Assembly: GCF_018070465.1 (NCBI RefSeq) | Contig: NZ_JAGPXT010000008.1 | Coordinates: 62,001-126,000 of the forward strand | Origin: Micromonospora sp. C95 | GTDB lineage: Bacteria > Actinomycetota > Actinomycetes > Mycobacteriales > Micromonosporaceae | Length of the DNA stretch: 64,000 nucleotides | Reading direction: 5' to 3' | In this document: piece after piece, positions 38,002-45,593 of the stretch | Numbering within the stretch: position 1 is the stretch's first letter | Layout: each line of letters starts with the position of its first letter | The notes under the pieces: generated by a model | Database searches by the model: none | Told to the model about the DNA's origin: nothing | Seen by the model: the letters and a program-made list of their open reading frames with translations, nothing else | Made by a program: the position numbers and the translations under genes

Positions 38002-38658
38002 GTGCGTGACCTGCTCCCGCCCGCCGTCGCGGTGGCCGTGGCAGGTCCGGACGACTGGTCCGGGCAGTTGCACCCGGCCGAGGCGGTCTGCCTCGGGGAC
38101 CGCGCGGTCGACAGCCGCCGCCGCGACTTCACCGCCGGGCGGGTGTGTGCCCGCCGCGCAATGGCCGCGCTCGGTCTGCCGCCGGTGGCCGTACCGGCCG
38201 CCGCCGACCGCTCACCCGTCTGGCCGGCGGGCCTGGTGGGCACCATCACCCACACCCGTGGCTACTGCGCCGCAGCCGTCGCGCGTAGCGACGAGATCCG
38301 CGCGGTCGGCATGGACGCCGAGCAGCACCGCGAACTCGGTCCGGGAGTACGCCGACTGATCTGCCTGCCCGAGGAGGACGAGCAGGCCGAGCGGCTGCCA
38401 CCGGGCATCTGCTGGCCCGCGGTGTTCTTCAGCGCGAAGGAGACCGTCTACAAGGTGTGGCATCCGGTCGTCGGCAGCTGGCTGGACTTCCACGACGCAC
38501 TTGTGCACCTCGACCCCGCTGCGGGGACCTTCACCGCGCGGATCTCACCCACCCGGGTCGCCGAGGCGAGGGCCGCCCGGCCACCCGCACTGATCAACGG
38601 ACGCTTCGCGGTCGACACCGCGCTCGTGCGCACCGCCGCCGTACTCACCCCGCGGTAG
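38002..38658 (+). CDS. 4'-phosphopantetheinyl transferase (EntD/Sfp superfamily)
   Basis: 218 residues from GTG 38002 behind GGAG. Magnesium-binding D105 and E107 lie in VGMDAEQ, and K145-E146 in FFSAKETVYK; RRRDFTAGRVCARRAM is the usual CoA-binding N-terminal motif of EntD-like enzymes. Converts apo carrier proteins of NRPS/PKS or siderophore systems to holo form. No carrier protein or synthase lies within the window, so it probably acts in trans on clusters elsewhere. The frame extends upstream to 37828 without a supported start. Confidence 0.9.
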   Translation: MRDLLPPAVAVAVAGPDDWSGQLHPAEAVCLGDRAVDSRRRDFTAGRVCARRAMAALGLPPVAVPAAADRSPVWPAGLVGTITHTRGYCAAAVARSDEIRAVGMDAEQHRELGPGVRRLICLPEEDEQAERLPPGICWPAVFFSAKETVYKVWHPVVGSWLDFHDALVHLDPAAGTFTARISPTRVAEARAARPPALINGRFAVDTALVRTAAVLTPR

Positions 38659-38731
38659 CGGGCGAAAGCACCGGCGGTCTGCGGCATGGCCCGGTGCCCG
38701 GACGGCGTTGACGCCCGGGCACCGGCCGCCG

Positions 38732-39355
38732 TCAGAGCCGGGCGAGGATCTTCCTCATGGTGTCGATCTCGGCCTGCTGCGTGGTGACGATGCGCTGCGC
38801 CAATTCCTTGGCATCCGGGTTGGCGCCCTGAGCGGCCTCCTCCTCGGCCATCGTGACGGCTCCCTCGTGATGAGCGATCATCATGGTGAGGAACTGTCGA
38901 TCGAACTCGATGCCGGAGGCTGCCGCGAGCCGGGTCATGTCGGCCTCGGACATCATGCCCGGCATCTCGTGGTCCATCTCGGGCATGCCATGGTCGCCAG
39001 TGGCCATCGGCATTGGTGCGCCCCAGGACGTGAGCCACGTCCTCAGTTGGGTGATCTCGGGCGCCTGAGCGTCCTTGATCTGCGTGGCGAGTTGCCGCAC
39101 CTCTGGGTCGGCGCGGGTGGTGGCCAGGTCGGACATCTCGATCGCCTGCTCGTGGTGCGGAATCATCATCTGCGCGAACATCACGTCGGTCGCGTTGCTG
39201 GTGGCGGATTCTCCGTTGATCGCGCTGGCCGACGGGTTACCCGGCATGTTGTGGCCAGCGCCGACCGAGTGGTCGGAGCCGCAGCCGGCAAGGCCGATCG
39301 CCACGGTGAGGCTCACGCCGGCCAGGACGGCACGGCGTGCATAGGTGCGATTCAT
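38732..39355 (-). CDS. DUF305 lipoprotein, metal-associated
   Basis: 207 residues. Lipoprotein signal MNRTYARRAVLAGVSLTVAIGLAGC with C25 in the lipobox. Two DUF305 ferritin-like helical repeats carry paired histidines: MMIPHHEQ (H67-H68) and MMIAHHEG (H162-H163). Between them is a Met/His-rich segment (GAPMPMATGDHGMPEMDHEMPGMM) reminiscent of copper-binding loops. Probably surface-anchored and involved in metal handling, copper being the most plausible. Downstream partner of the DUF6153 gene, 77 bp apart. Confidence 0.87.
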   Translation of the reverse strand: MNRTYARRAVLAGVSLTVAIGLAGCGSDHSVGAGHNMPGNPSASAINGESATSNATDVMFAQMMIPHHEQAIEMSDLATTRADPEVRQLATQIKDAQAPEITQLRTWLTSWGAPMPMATGDHGMPEMDHEMPGMMSEADMTRLAAASGIEFDRQFLTMMIAHHEGAVTMAEEEAAQGANPDAKELAQRIVTTQQAEIDTMRKILARL

Positions 39356-39432
39356 GGTTGACAGGGCCTTTCGGAGTCGGTGGATAGCAGAGAGTCGGTG
39401 CGGCACCCACCTGTGGTGCGCGCTGGCTACTC

Positions 39433-39858
39433 CTATATCCGCAGTACCGACACGGAGGCCGTGGTCAGGCCGATCATGGGAAAGGCGGGTGGGGCACGGC
39501 CGCCCAGGGCACGGGTGAGCCGACGATCCCGTGGCGACGTGCGGCGGGTACGCCGAGGGGTGCCGACGACGAGCACGACGGCGAGTGCGAAGCCGGCGGC
39601 GATCGCCACGCACACCGCCCAGCCTGACGAGTGACCGTGTCCCGGTTCCTCCAAAGGGTGAACGGCCAGCGCCACGCACCGCTCGTCGTGGCAACCGTCC
39701 ACGCTGCTTGCCGGGGACGGAGCCGAATGGCTGCCGTGCCCGGCCGTAGCGGGAAGCGGATCGTGGCCCAGGCTGTGCATCGCGGCCAGCCCGAACAGTG
39801 TGCACGCCAGCAGCACAAGCCGGAGCCATCGCCGGTTGATGGGAGCTTCGCCGCGCAC
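39433..39858 (-). CDS. DUF6153-like small membrane protein
   Basis: 141 residues from GTG 39858; an in-frame TAG lies 12 bp upstream, so this is the first possible start. A first helix (RLVLLACTLFGLAAMHSLGH) precedes a His/Ser-rich external segment with two cysteines (CHDERC), then a second helix (WAVCVAIAAGFALAVVLVVG) and a basic tail. Such proteins commonly precede DUF305 lipoproteins in actinomycetes, to my knowledge. The His/Cys-rich loop fits metal sensing or delivery. Function not established. Confidence 0.7.
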   Translation of the reverse strand: MRGEAPINRRWLRLVLLACTLFGLAAMHSLGHDPLPATAGHGSHSAPSPASSVDGCHDERCVALAVHPLEEPGHGHSSGWAVCVAIAAGFALAVVLVVGTPRRTRRTSPRDRRLTRALGGRAPPAFPMIGLTTASVSVLRI

Positions 39859-39910
39859 CCGCTCACGCTAACGCGTGGCAGACCACAAACGCTGCGATCC
39901 CACCCGCCGG

Positions 39911-42334
39911 TCATCCGGTGGATCTGATCTGACGGGTGATCGAAGCGTCGGTGATCTCGGTGTCCCTGGCCAGCAGGATCGCCTTGCTGAGGATGACCGC
40001 GAGCAGGCCGTCGCCCTCGAACGGCAGGAACTGCTGCTCCCCCGCCCGGCCCGCGCCCCGGTCCGGCACAATGCAGAGGTACTCGTCGTTCGGGCTCATC
40101 AGGATGTTGCCCGAACCGAGGTGGATCCGATACGAACGCAGGTCACCGTCGACCGCCAGGAAGCGGCCGTCGATGCGGGCCCGCTGGCCCACCGCCAGTC
40201 GAGGCAGCAACTGGCCCAGCAACTCCCGCCGGGTCTCGGCGGTCGCGGACAACTCCCCGAAGCTGTACGACGACCAGTAGTCCCGGAAGCGGCCCTGCGG
40301 GCCGCCGTCCGACCAGGTTGGATCGTTGCCGACGCTGGCCACCCCGACGAAAAGGTCGACGTCCCGCATGATCTCGCTGAACACCAGCGGCGGTATCCGG
40401 TCCAGCGGTAACGGATCCCCCGGCGGGGCGTCCGTCCACCGTGCCGCCGAGTAGCCGCCACCCGAGGCGTGCGACCAGTTCTGCGCGGCGGCGATCGGGT
40501 AGAAGCGCACCTGGTCGGTGACCAGCCGCAGGTACGACCCGCTGTCGGTGGTGTCGGTGTCCCACTCGTCGCCGATCCCCTCCACCCAGTATTCGGCGCG
40601 CAAGCCCCAGTCGGGCAGCTCCCGGAAGGTCGGCGGATAGGAGTCGTCGACCATCAACCGCAACCGGTCCGTCCAGCCCCGGGCCGCGGCCAGGGCGTGG
40701 AACTGGTGCTGCCGCAGGATGTGCCCGGCGAACCGGTTCGAGTACGTGCCGGTGGTCTCCTCGGCCGGCGTGAGCAGGTAGACCTCCCGGTGTGCCTGCT
40801 TGAACGGCTGGACGATCCGGTGCCGTGCCAGCCACTCCCGCCAACCGACCACCTCCGGCACCGGCCGACCGATCGGGTGCCAGATCCGCACCTCGGCGTC
40901 GTCGGCAGTAGCCACGGGGGTGTCGTCGACCGTGCGCAGTGCGCCGTCGGCCCAACCGCAGGGCACCCCGTCGACCAGCCACAGCAACCGGCGGGCCAGC
41001 GTGCCGACCAGCGGGTGATCCAGGTAGCGCTGCCGCCACTCGGCCAAGGTCCAGGTGCGCTGAGCCAGGAAGAGCCGGTCCAGCCGGGCCACCTGGGCGG
41101 TGAGCATGCCGGTGATCTCCTTGGCCAGGCCCTTCAGATCGGCCAACTCCGCCGCGTGGTCCCGGCGTACCGATGCCGGCGGGCTCTTCACCTCCCGGCC
41201 GGCCTCGGTGTACCAGCTCAGGGTGACGCTTGTGGACACGATCGACAGCTCGACCCGGCAACCGCCGAGAGACACCTCGTGCCGCCCCACCCCGGTGAGG
41301 CCGTAGTCCGGGACGGCCAGTTCCTCGATCTCGTCCCGGCTGATGCCGAGGGCGGCGGCACGAGCGTCGAGCGCCTTGTCGATCTCCTTGCGGGTGCCCT
41401 TGTAGGTGACCCGGGCCGAGAGCCGGGCAAGCTGCGCCAGCGCCGGCTCGCCGTCGAGCCGCCCGAGCACACCGACCGCCGCGTTGGCCACCTTGGGGCA
41501 GGCCGGTCCGACGCCGGGTAGTCGACGCAGCATCGCCTCGACCAGGCCACCGATCCGGCGTACCTGCTCCGGTGCCGGTCCGGTTCGCTCGACCAGCCAG
41601 AGCAGGCCACGCAGCAGGTCGGCGTTCACCGGGCTCGGCGGCGCGTGCGGGGCGCGGGAGGCGCTGGCCAGCCACCGGTCGACGAGCTGCCTCGCCTCGC
41701 GCGGGTCCACCTCGGCGAGTAGTCGGGCCGCCTCGGTCGACCAGCCGGCGCTCGGGCGGGGCATGGTGGCGGTGCTGGCGTGGGCGACCAACTGCCGCCA
41801 CGCCGGGTCGAGGGTCGGCAGCTCGGTGAGGATCTGCCGGGCCCAGAAATCGTCCGGGTCGAGCCGTGGCCCGGCCACCTCGGCGATGAACTGCCGCAAC
41901 CGCTGGCTCTCGTCGGACCGGTCGACGAGCGCCTCCATCAGGTCGGCGGGGATCGGGCCGGTGGCGGCCAGGCCACGGGCCACCGTTTCCAGCGCTGTCG
42001 GTGACAGCGCATACGGCTCCTCGACGGCGAACGCGGCGAGATCCTGGAGCTGCTCCGGTGCCAGCTCGGTGGGCAGTCGGCGGGACAGCTGGCCGATCAG
42101 GTCGCGCGGCGGCCAGGCGTGGACCGGGTCCTGCCGCATGTGGGCGGCCATGGCCAGCACGAGACGCGTCACGTCCGGACGGGACAGTGCGCGCAGTGCG
42201 GCGCGCACCTCGGGGTCGTCGCGGCAGAGCCGGGCGTGCGTGTGCAGGTGCCCCGCCAGCTTGTCCAGGTCGTTCGCGGCAACCAGCTCGCGGGCCCGGT
42301 CGGCGTACCAGACGGGTTCGGTGGTGGTGGTCAT
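39911..42334 (-). CDS. Large DUF4132-domain protein
   Basis: 807 residues, soluble. The N-terminal about 400 residues are Leu/Ala-rich helical repeats of HEAT-like character (e.g. PEVRAALRALSRPDVTRLVLAMA). The C-terminal part has the DUF4132 landmarks: ARRLLWLVDGVP, VRIWHPIGRPVPEV, IVQPFKQAHREVYLL and SNRFAGHILRQHQF. DUF4132 is found in E. coli MolR and many uncharacterised proteins. Its ATG shares one base with the stop of the upstream small Gly-Gly-ending gene, so the two proteins are made together. Catalytic function unknown. Confidence 0.82.
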   Translation of the reverse strand: MTTTTEPVWYADRARELVAANDLDKLAGHLHTHARLCRDDPEVRAALRALSRPDVTRLVLAMAAHMRQDPVHAWPPRDLIGQLSRRLPTELAPEQLQDLAAFAVEEPYALSPTALETVARGLAATGPIPADLMEALVDRSDESQRLRQFIAEVAGPRLDPDDFWARQILTELPTLDPAWRQLVAHASTATMPRPSAGWSTEAARLLAEVDPREARQLVDRWLASASRAPHAPPSPVNADLLRGLLWLVERTGPAPEQVRRIGGLVEAMLRRLPGVGPACPKVANAAVGVLGRLDGEPALAQLARLSARVTYKGTRKEIDKALDARAAALGISRDEIEELAVPDYGLTGVGRHEVSLGGCRVELSIVSTSVTLSWYTEAGREVKSPPASVRRDHAAELADLKGLAKEITGMLTAQVARLDRLFLAQRTWTLAEWRQRYLDHPLVGTLARRLLWLVDGVPCGWADGALRTVDDTPVATADDAEVRIWHPIGRPVPEVVGWREWLARHRIVQPFKQAHREVYLLTPAEETTGTYSNRFAGHILRQHQFHALAAARGWTDRLRLMVDDSYPPTFRELPDWGLRAEYWVEGIGDEWDTDTTDSGSYLRLVTDQVRFYPIAAAQNWSHASGGGYSAARWTDAPPGDPLPLDRIPPLVFSEIMRDVDLFVGVASVGNDPTWSDGGPQGRFRDYWSSYSFGELSATAETRRELLGQLLPRLAVGQRARIDGRFLAVDGDLRSYRIHLGSGNILMSPNDEYLCIVPDRGAGRAGEQQFLPFEGDGLLAVILSKAILLARDTEITDASITRQIRSTG

Positions 42335-42729
42335 CAGCCACCGACCAGCGGGACGAGCTTGAGGAAGGTGACCTCGGTGTCACGGCGCAGATCGACCTCG
42401 TCGTCCAGCTCCTCGACCTGCCGGTCGCCGACCAGCACCACGAAACCGTTGCTGCGGAACGCCTGCTCGGCGAGGGCGATCTGCCGCTGCGGGTCGGCCC
42501 GGTGTCGGGGCCGTTCGCCCCGGTCACCGTTGAGTGCCCGCTCGGTCGAGGTCGGCTGCACCAGCGACCGGCGTGGCTGCGGGTTGGCCGCGTTGTGCTC
42601 GGCGACCTCCTGGTGGATCCGCCGACGGATCAGCTCACGAAGCGTCAACCGCTCCTCGAAGATCTGCAAGGCCCACGCGGGGGTCCGAGCCCCCGCGGTG
42701 CTCTCGTCCACAAAGGTCACCGTCGCCAT
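42334..42729 (-). CDS. Small protein ending in Gly-Gly, possible beta-grasp (ubiquitin/ThiS-like)
   Basis: 131 residues. N-terminal strands (ATVTFVDES; WALQIFEERLTLRELI) lead into a helix (RRRIHQEVAEHNA), then a variable basic linker of about 35 residues, and a C-terminal block FVVLVGDRQVEELDDEVDL followed by TEVTFLKLVPLVGG at the very end. The order strand-hairpin-helix-strand-strand with a terminal Gly-Gly resembles ubiquitin (LIFAGKQLEDG...LRLRGG) and MoaD/ThiS tails. This is pattern reading, not a database match. Translationally coupled to DUF4132. No E1-like or JAB protease gene is adjacent. Confidence 0.7.
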   Translation of the reverse strand: MATVTFVDESTAGARTPAWALQIFEERLTLRELIRRRIHQEVAEHNAANPQPRRSLVQPTSTERALNGDRGERPRHRADPQRQIALAEQAFRSNGFVVLVGDRQVEELDDEVDLRRDTEVTFLKLVPLVGG

Positions 42730-42785
42730 GTCGCGAGAGTCTAGGTACGCCCTCCGACAGTCCGGCCCGTCGCGGTTGCGGCGGT

Positions 42786-44231
42786 CTATTCCAGGGCGAA
42801 GGTGGCCGACGCGCGTCCGGCCGCGTCCGGCACCGGCTCCAGGTAGAGCAGGCCGTCGCGGTGACGGACGTACTGGCCGGGGAAGTTCACCGACTCCAGG
42901 GACACCTTCGTCGCGTCGGCGAGCCCGGCTCTCCGGCTGAAGGTGGCGTCCTGCCGGAACAGGTTCGAGCCGTCGTTGCGCTCCACCCAGAGCTGGTGGT
43001 TGCGGTGCCGCAGGAAGTAGCCGGGATAGTTCGTCGACTCCAGCGAGATCGCCGCGGAGTTCGACAGGCCGGCGACGATCCGGAACTGCGAGTCGGCCAG
43101 GTTCGTGACGTTCGGCTCCAGCCGGACCCGGAACTCCCAGTGCCGCAGGTAGCGATCGGGCAGGTCGTGTGCGCGCAGCCGGACCGGGGTCAGGCCGTCC
43201 GGCACCGGTACGCCGAAGTTCGGAGTGCCGTCGGCGTTCCAGTAGACCCGTTGGATCCGGGTCCGCCGGTTCGGGTCACTCAGCGGGTCGTAGCCGTTGC
43301 CGAGGTACCGCTCGTAGTTGCGGGAGTGGTAGACGATCACGTCGCTGCCGTCCTCGGCGACGGTGAACGAGTTGTGCCCGGGGCCGTACTGGCCGGTCCG
43401 GCTGTCGCTGGCCAGTACCGGCGTGGCCCGCTTGCTCCAGGACGCCGGGTTCAGCAGGTCGCTGTTCGCCGAGGCGGTGAGCAGCCCGACGGCGTAACTG
43501 GCGTCGGTGGCGCTCGCCGAGTAGGTCATGAAGACCCGGCCGTTGCGGATCAGCACCGCCGGTCCCTCGTTCACCCGGTAACCCCGGGTCTCCCAGGCGT
43601 GCGTCGGGGTGGCGATCAGGGTCGGGGTGCCCGCGTACGTCCAGGGGTTGACGGCCCGGGCGAGGTAGATGTTCGAGTTGTTGCCGGCGTACTCCGCCCA
43701 GGCCAGGTAGCGCTGGCCGTGGTGCACGAAGGTGGTGGCGTCGAGGGAGAAGCTGCCGCGCGCCGGCTGCAGTTGGCCACGCTCCACCCACGGGCCGTCG
43801 AGCGGGTTCGCGCCGCTGCTCTCCAGCACGTACGGCCGGATGGCCCAGATGTCGTCGGTACGGCCGGCGGCGAAGTAGACGTACCACCGGCCGTCGATGA
43901 AGTGGATCTCCGGGGCCCAGATGTGCGCGCCCATCTCGCCGCTGCCGTGCCGGCGCCAGATCACCCGCTCGGTAGCGGTGGCGAGCCCCTGGAGGGTGGT
44001 GGCGCGGCGCAGCACGATCCGGTCGTACTCGGGCACCGTGGCGGTGAAGTAGTAGTAGCCGTCGGTGTGCCGGTAGATGTGCGGGTCGGCGCGCTGCTCG
44101 GCCAACGGGTTGGTGAACGTGACGGCGGCGGCCCGCGCCGGAGCGGCCGGCCCCACCAGGGAGCTGATCGCCGCCATCACCAAGGCGGTCACCGCTGCCC
44201 AGCTGCGGTACATGAGCCTCCGACGCGCCAT
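42786..44231 (-). CDS. Secreted GH43 glycosidase with AbfB (CBM42) domain
   Basis: 481 residues. Signal peptide with basic start MARRRLMYRS, a hydrophobic core and cleavage near APARAAA (about 36). GH43 five-bladed propeller with catalytic base in RADPHIY, WAPEIHFIDGRWYVYF and acid in NEGPAVLI. The C-terminal AbfB domain has three beta-trefoil repeats ending YLRHWEFRVRLEP, YFLRHRNHQLWVER and YVRHRDGLLYLEP. Probably alpha-L-arabinofuranosidase or arabinanase acting on plant arabinan/arabinoxylan outside the cell. GGGAGG lies eight bases before the ATG. Confidence 0.92.
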   Translation of the reverse strand: MARRRLMYRSWAAVTALVMAAISSLVGPAAPARAAAVTFTNPLAEQRADPHIYRHTDGYYYFTATVPEYDRIVLRRATTLQGLATATERVIWRRHGSGEMGAHIWAPEIHFIDGRWYVYFAAGRTDDIWAIRPYVLESSGANPLDGPWVERGQLQPARGSFSLDATTFVHHGQRYLAWAEYAGNNSNIYLARAVNPWTYAGTPTLIATPTHAWETRGYRVNEGPAVLIRNGRVFMTYSASATDASYAVGLLTASANSDLLNPASWSKRATPVLASDSRTGQYGPGHNSFTVAEDGSDVIVYHSRNYERYLGNGYDPLSDPNRRTRIQRVYWNADGTPNFGVPVPDGLTPVRLRAHDLPDRYLRHWEFRVRLEPNVTNLADSQFRIVAGLSNSAAISLESTNYPGYFLRHRNHQLWVERNDGSNLFRQDATFSRRAGLADATKVSLESVNFPGQYVRHRDGLLYLEPVPDAAGRASATFALE

Positions 44232-44317
44232 CGCCTTCGCCTCCCGCCCGCCGCGAGCCGGTCATCCGGGACGGGCACGGTCCCCGTCCGACCGTGCCCG
44301 CCGTGCCCGCTACCTCA

Positions 44318-44346
44318 TTGATAGCGTTAACATTCATCAACGTCAA
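44318..44346 (-). promoter_or_regulatory. GH43 promoter with overlapping LacI-type operator
   Basis: On the minus strand: -35 TTGACG (44346-44341), 17-bp spacer, -10 TATCAA (44323-44318). The spacer/-10 contains GAATGTTAACGCTATC (44335-44320), close to the ATGTTA-N-CG-TAACAT palindromes bound by sugar-responsive LacI regulators in actinomycetes, and outer repeats TTGAT/ATCAA (44318-44322, 44336-44340). This would give an untranslated leader of about 80 bases. Regulation is inferred. Confidence 0.6.
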
Positions 44347-44473
44347 GGCAATGACATCTATCTGAATCCCGGCCGTAACGCGACGGCCGACAGCACCGAC
44401 CTCGCCCGTCCCCCACCCGCAAGCCAGGCGGTTGCGATTGCCCACGCAGGACAGATGTGACGTGGGGCCTTGG

Positions 44474-45181
44474 TCAGAATGGGTGAAACTGCTCGAAGGG
44501 CGGCTCGACCAAGGACTCGGGCAGCCGGATGGCCCGACAACGGGGCACCAGTTCCGCCGCCGGGTCGTCGCCGACGTGGCGCCGCGTCCCGTCGGCGAAC
44601 GCGTCGGGGATCACGGTCCAGCCCAGGTGTTTCTCGTAGTACCGCACCGCGGTGCGCACCGACGGCGTCCAGTCGTCATCCATCACGATCAACCCGCCCG
44701 GACGGACGATCTTGCGTAGGAAGTAGAGATCCACGAAGACCTCGTGAAAGCGGTGGCTACCGTCCACGAACGCCGCATCGACGAGCAGCCCCTCGCTGAC
44801 GAGTTCCGGAAGCGCGATCGAGGACCACTCGCGCAGCAGCCGCGCGGTGGAGTCCAGCCCGGCGGCGCACAGCAGATCCCAACCGACATTCGAGTACGCC
44901 CGATCCTGAAACGGGTCGACGATGATGTGCCGGGGCTGCGGCGGGTTGACCGTGACCAGTGCCTCACCGATCGCGAGAGCAGAGCTGGCGTACGCGAGCC
45001 CGACCTCGACAACGGCCTCGACCCGATCAGAGATCAACAGGTCCCGGAGCAGATCACAGTCCCGTTCCGGCAGCGTGACCGTCTCGAAGTCCCGCTCGTG
45101 ATCTCGCGTCCACGGCGGACCACTCTGCGCAAGCCGGCGGCGCACCTTGCGAACCCGCGCCTTCCGTTCGTCACTCCGCAT
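44474..45181 (-). CDS. Class I SAM-dependent methyltransferase
   Basis: 235 residues from ATG 45181. Rossmann motif VVEVGLAYASSALAIGEAL (motif I), HIIVDPFQ (motif II) and DAAFVDGSHRFHEVFVDLYFL with VRPGGLIVMDD, the pattern of the Methyltransf_24 family that includes O-methyltransferases acting on small molecules and glycans. A basic N-terminus (DERKARVRKVRRRL) precedes it. Substrate unknown. Stands between GH43 (242 bp away, no gene in the gap) and the tRNA-Ala terminator. Confidence 0.8.
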   Translation of the reverse strand: MRSDERKARVRKVRRRLAQSGPPWTRDHERDFETVTLPERDCDLLRDLLISDRVEAVVEVGLAYASSALAIGEALVTVNPPQPRHIIVDPFQDRAYSNVGWDLLCAAGLDSTARLLREWSSIALPELVSEGLLVDAAFVDGSHRFHEVFVDLYFLRKIVRPGGLIVMDDDWTPSVRTAVRYYEKHLGWTVIPDAFADGTRRHVGDDPAAELVPRCRAIRLPESLVEPPFEQFHPF

Positions 45182-45228
45182 CCCATCAGTCTGAAGCAGC
45201 CTCGGGTCCGAGTGACGCTCCGCCGCCG

Positions 45229-45281
45229 GCAAAGCTCAAGGGCAGGTGCCCGATCTTCGGAAACCTGCCCTTGAGCTTTGC
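45229..45281 (-). terminator. Terminator of tRNA-Ala
   Basis: Perfect 19-bp inverted repeat, arms 45229-45247 and 45263-45281 (arm start GCAAAGCTCAAGGGCAGGT), 15-base loop. It begins 5 bp after the encoded CCA of tRNA-Ala on the minus strand and would shield the methyltransferase gene. Confidence 0.85.
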
Positions 45282-45286
45282 TTCGG

Positions 45287-45363
45287 TGGTGGAGCTGAGG
45301 GGATTTGAACCCCTGACCCCCTCGATGCGAACGAGGTGCGCTACCGGTCTGCGCCACAGCCCC
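45287..45363 (-). tRNA. tRNA-Ala (anticodon CGC)
   Basis: Read on the minus strand: acceptor GGGGCTG/CAGCTCC containing the alanine identity pair G3-U70, D arm GCGC-AGACCGGTA-GCGC, anticodon arm CCTCG-TTCGCAT-CGAGG, T arm AGGGG-TTCAAAT-CCCCT, discriminator A and an encoded CCA. All stems are fully paired. Reads GCG, a frequent codon in this genome. Confidence 0.95.
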
Positions 45364-45505
45364 TCCGCCGGTAGACCGGCGTCGGTCCCACCCGGCTGTC
45401 ACCGGGCGGGCCGGCGACAAGGCTAACAGGTCGAGCGCTCCCGCCGCGAACCGCCCCGCCACCCTGACCCCAGCAAGATCCGTGCAGTTCCCCCGTTAAT
45501 GCGCT

Positions 45506-45546
45506 CGGGCGAGGCAGCAATATCCCCGAACGTGTCGCCTCGCCCG
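45506..45546 (-). terminator. Hairpin downstream of glpR
   Basis: Arms CGGGCGAGGC (45506-45515) and GCCTCGCCCG (45537-45546) with a 21-base loop. It lies 47 bp after the glpR stop. The loop carries GCAATATCCCCGA, a motif that recurs in two other intergenic regions of this window. Between 45364 and 45505 nothing else is apparent. Confidence 0.55.
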
Positions 45547-45593
45547 GGCGAGGAGCTGGGTGAGGGCGGGGGGTGAGGGCGGCGGGGTGAGGG

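Noticed and set aside
40143..42527. 794-codon leftward frame overlapping the DUF4132 gene
   Set aside because: Gly/Arg/Pro-rich frame shadow; the DUF4132 frame has family motifs and a coupled start.
37118..45363. Possible genomic island ending at tRNA-Ala
   Set aside because: No integrase and no direct repeat of the tRNA 3' end were found at the far edge, and base composition is unchanged.
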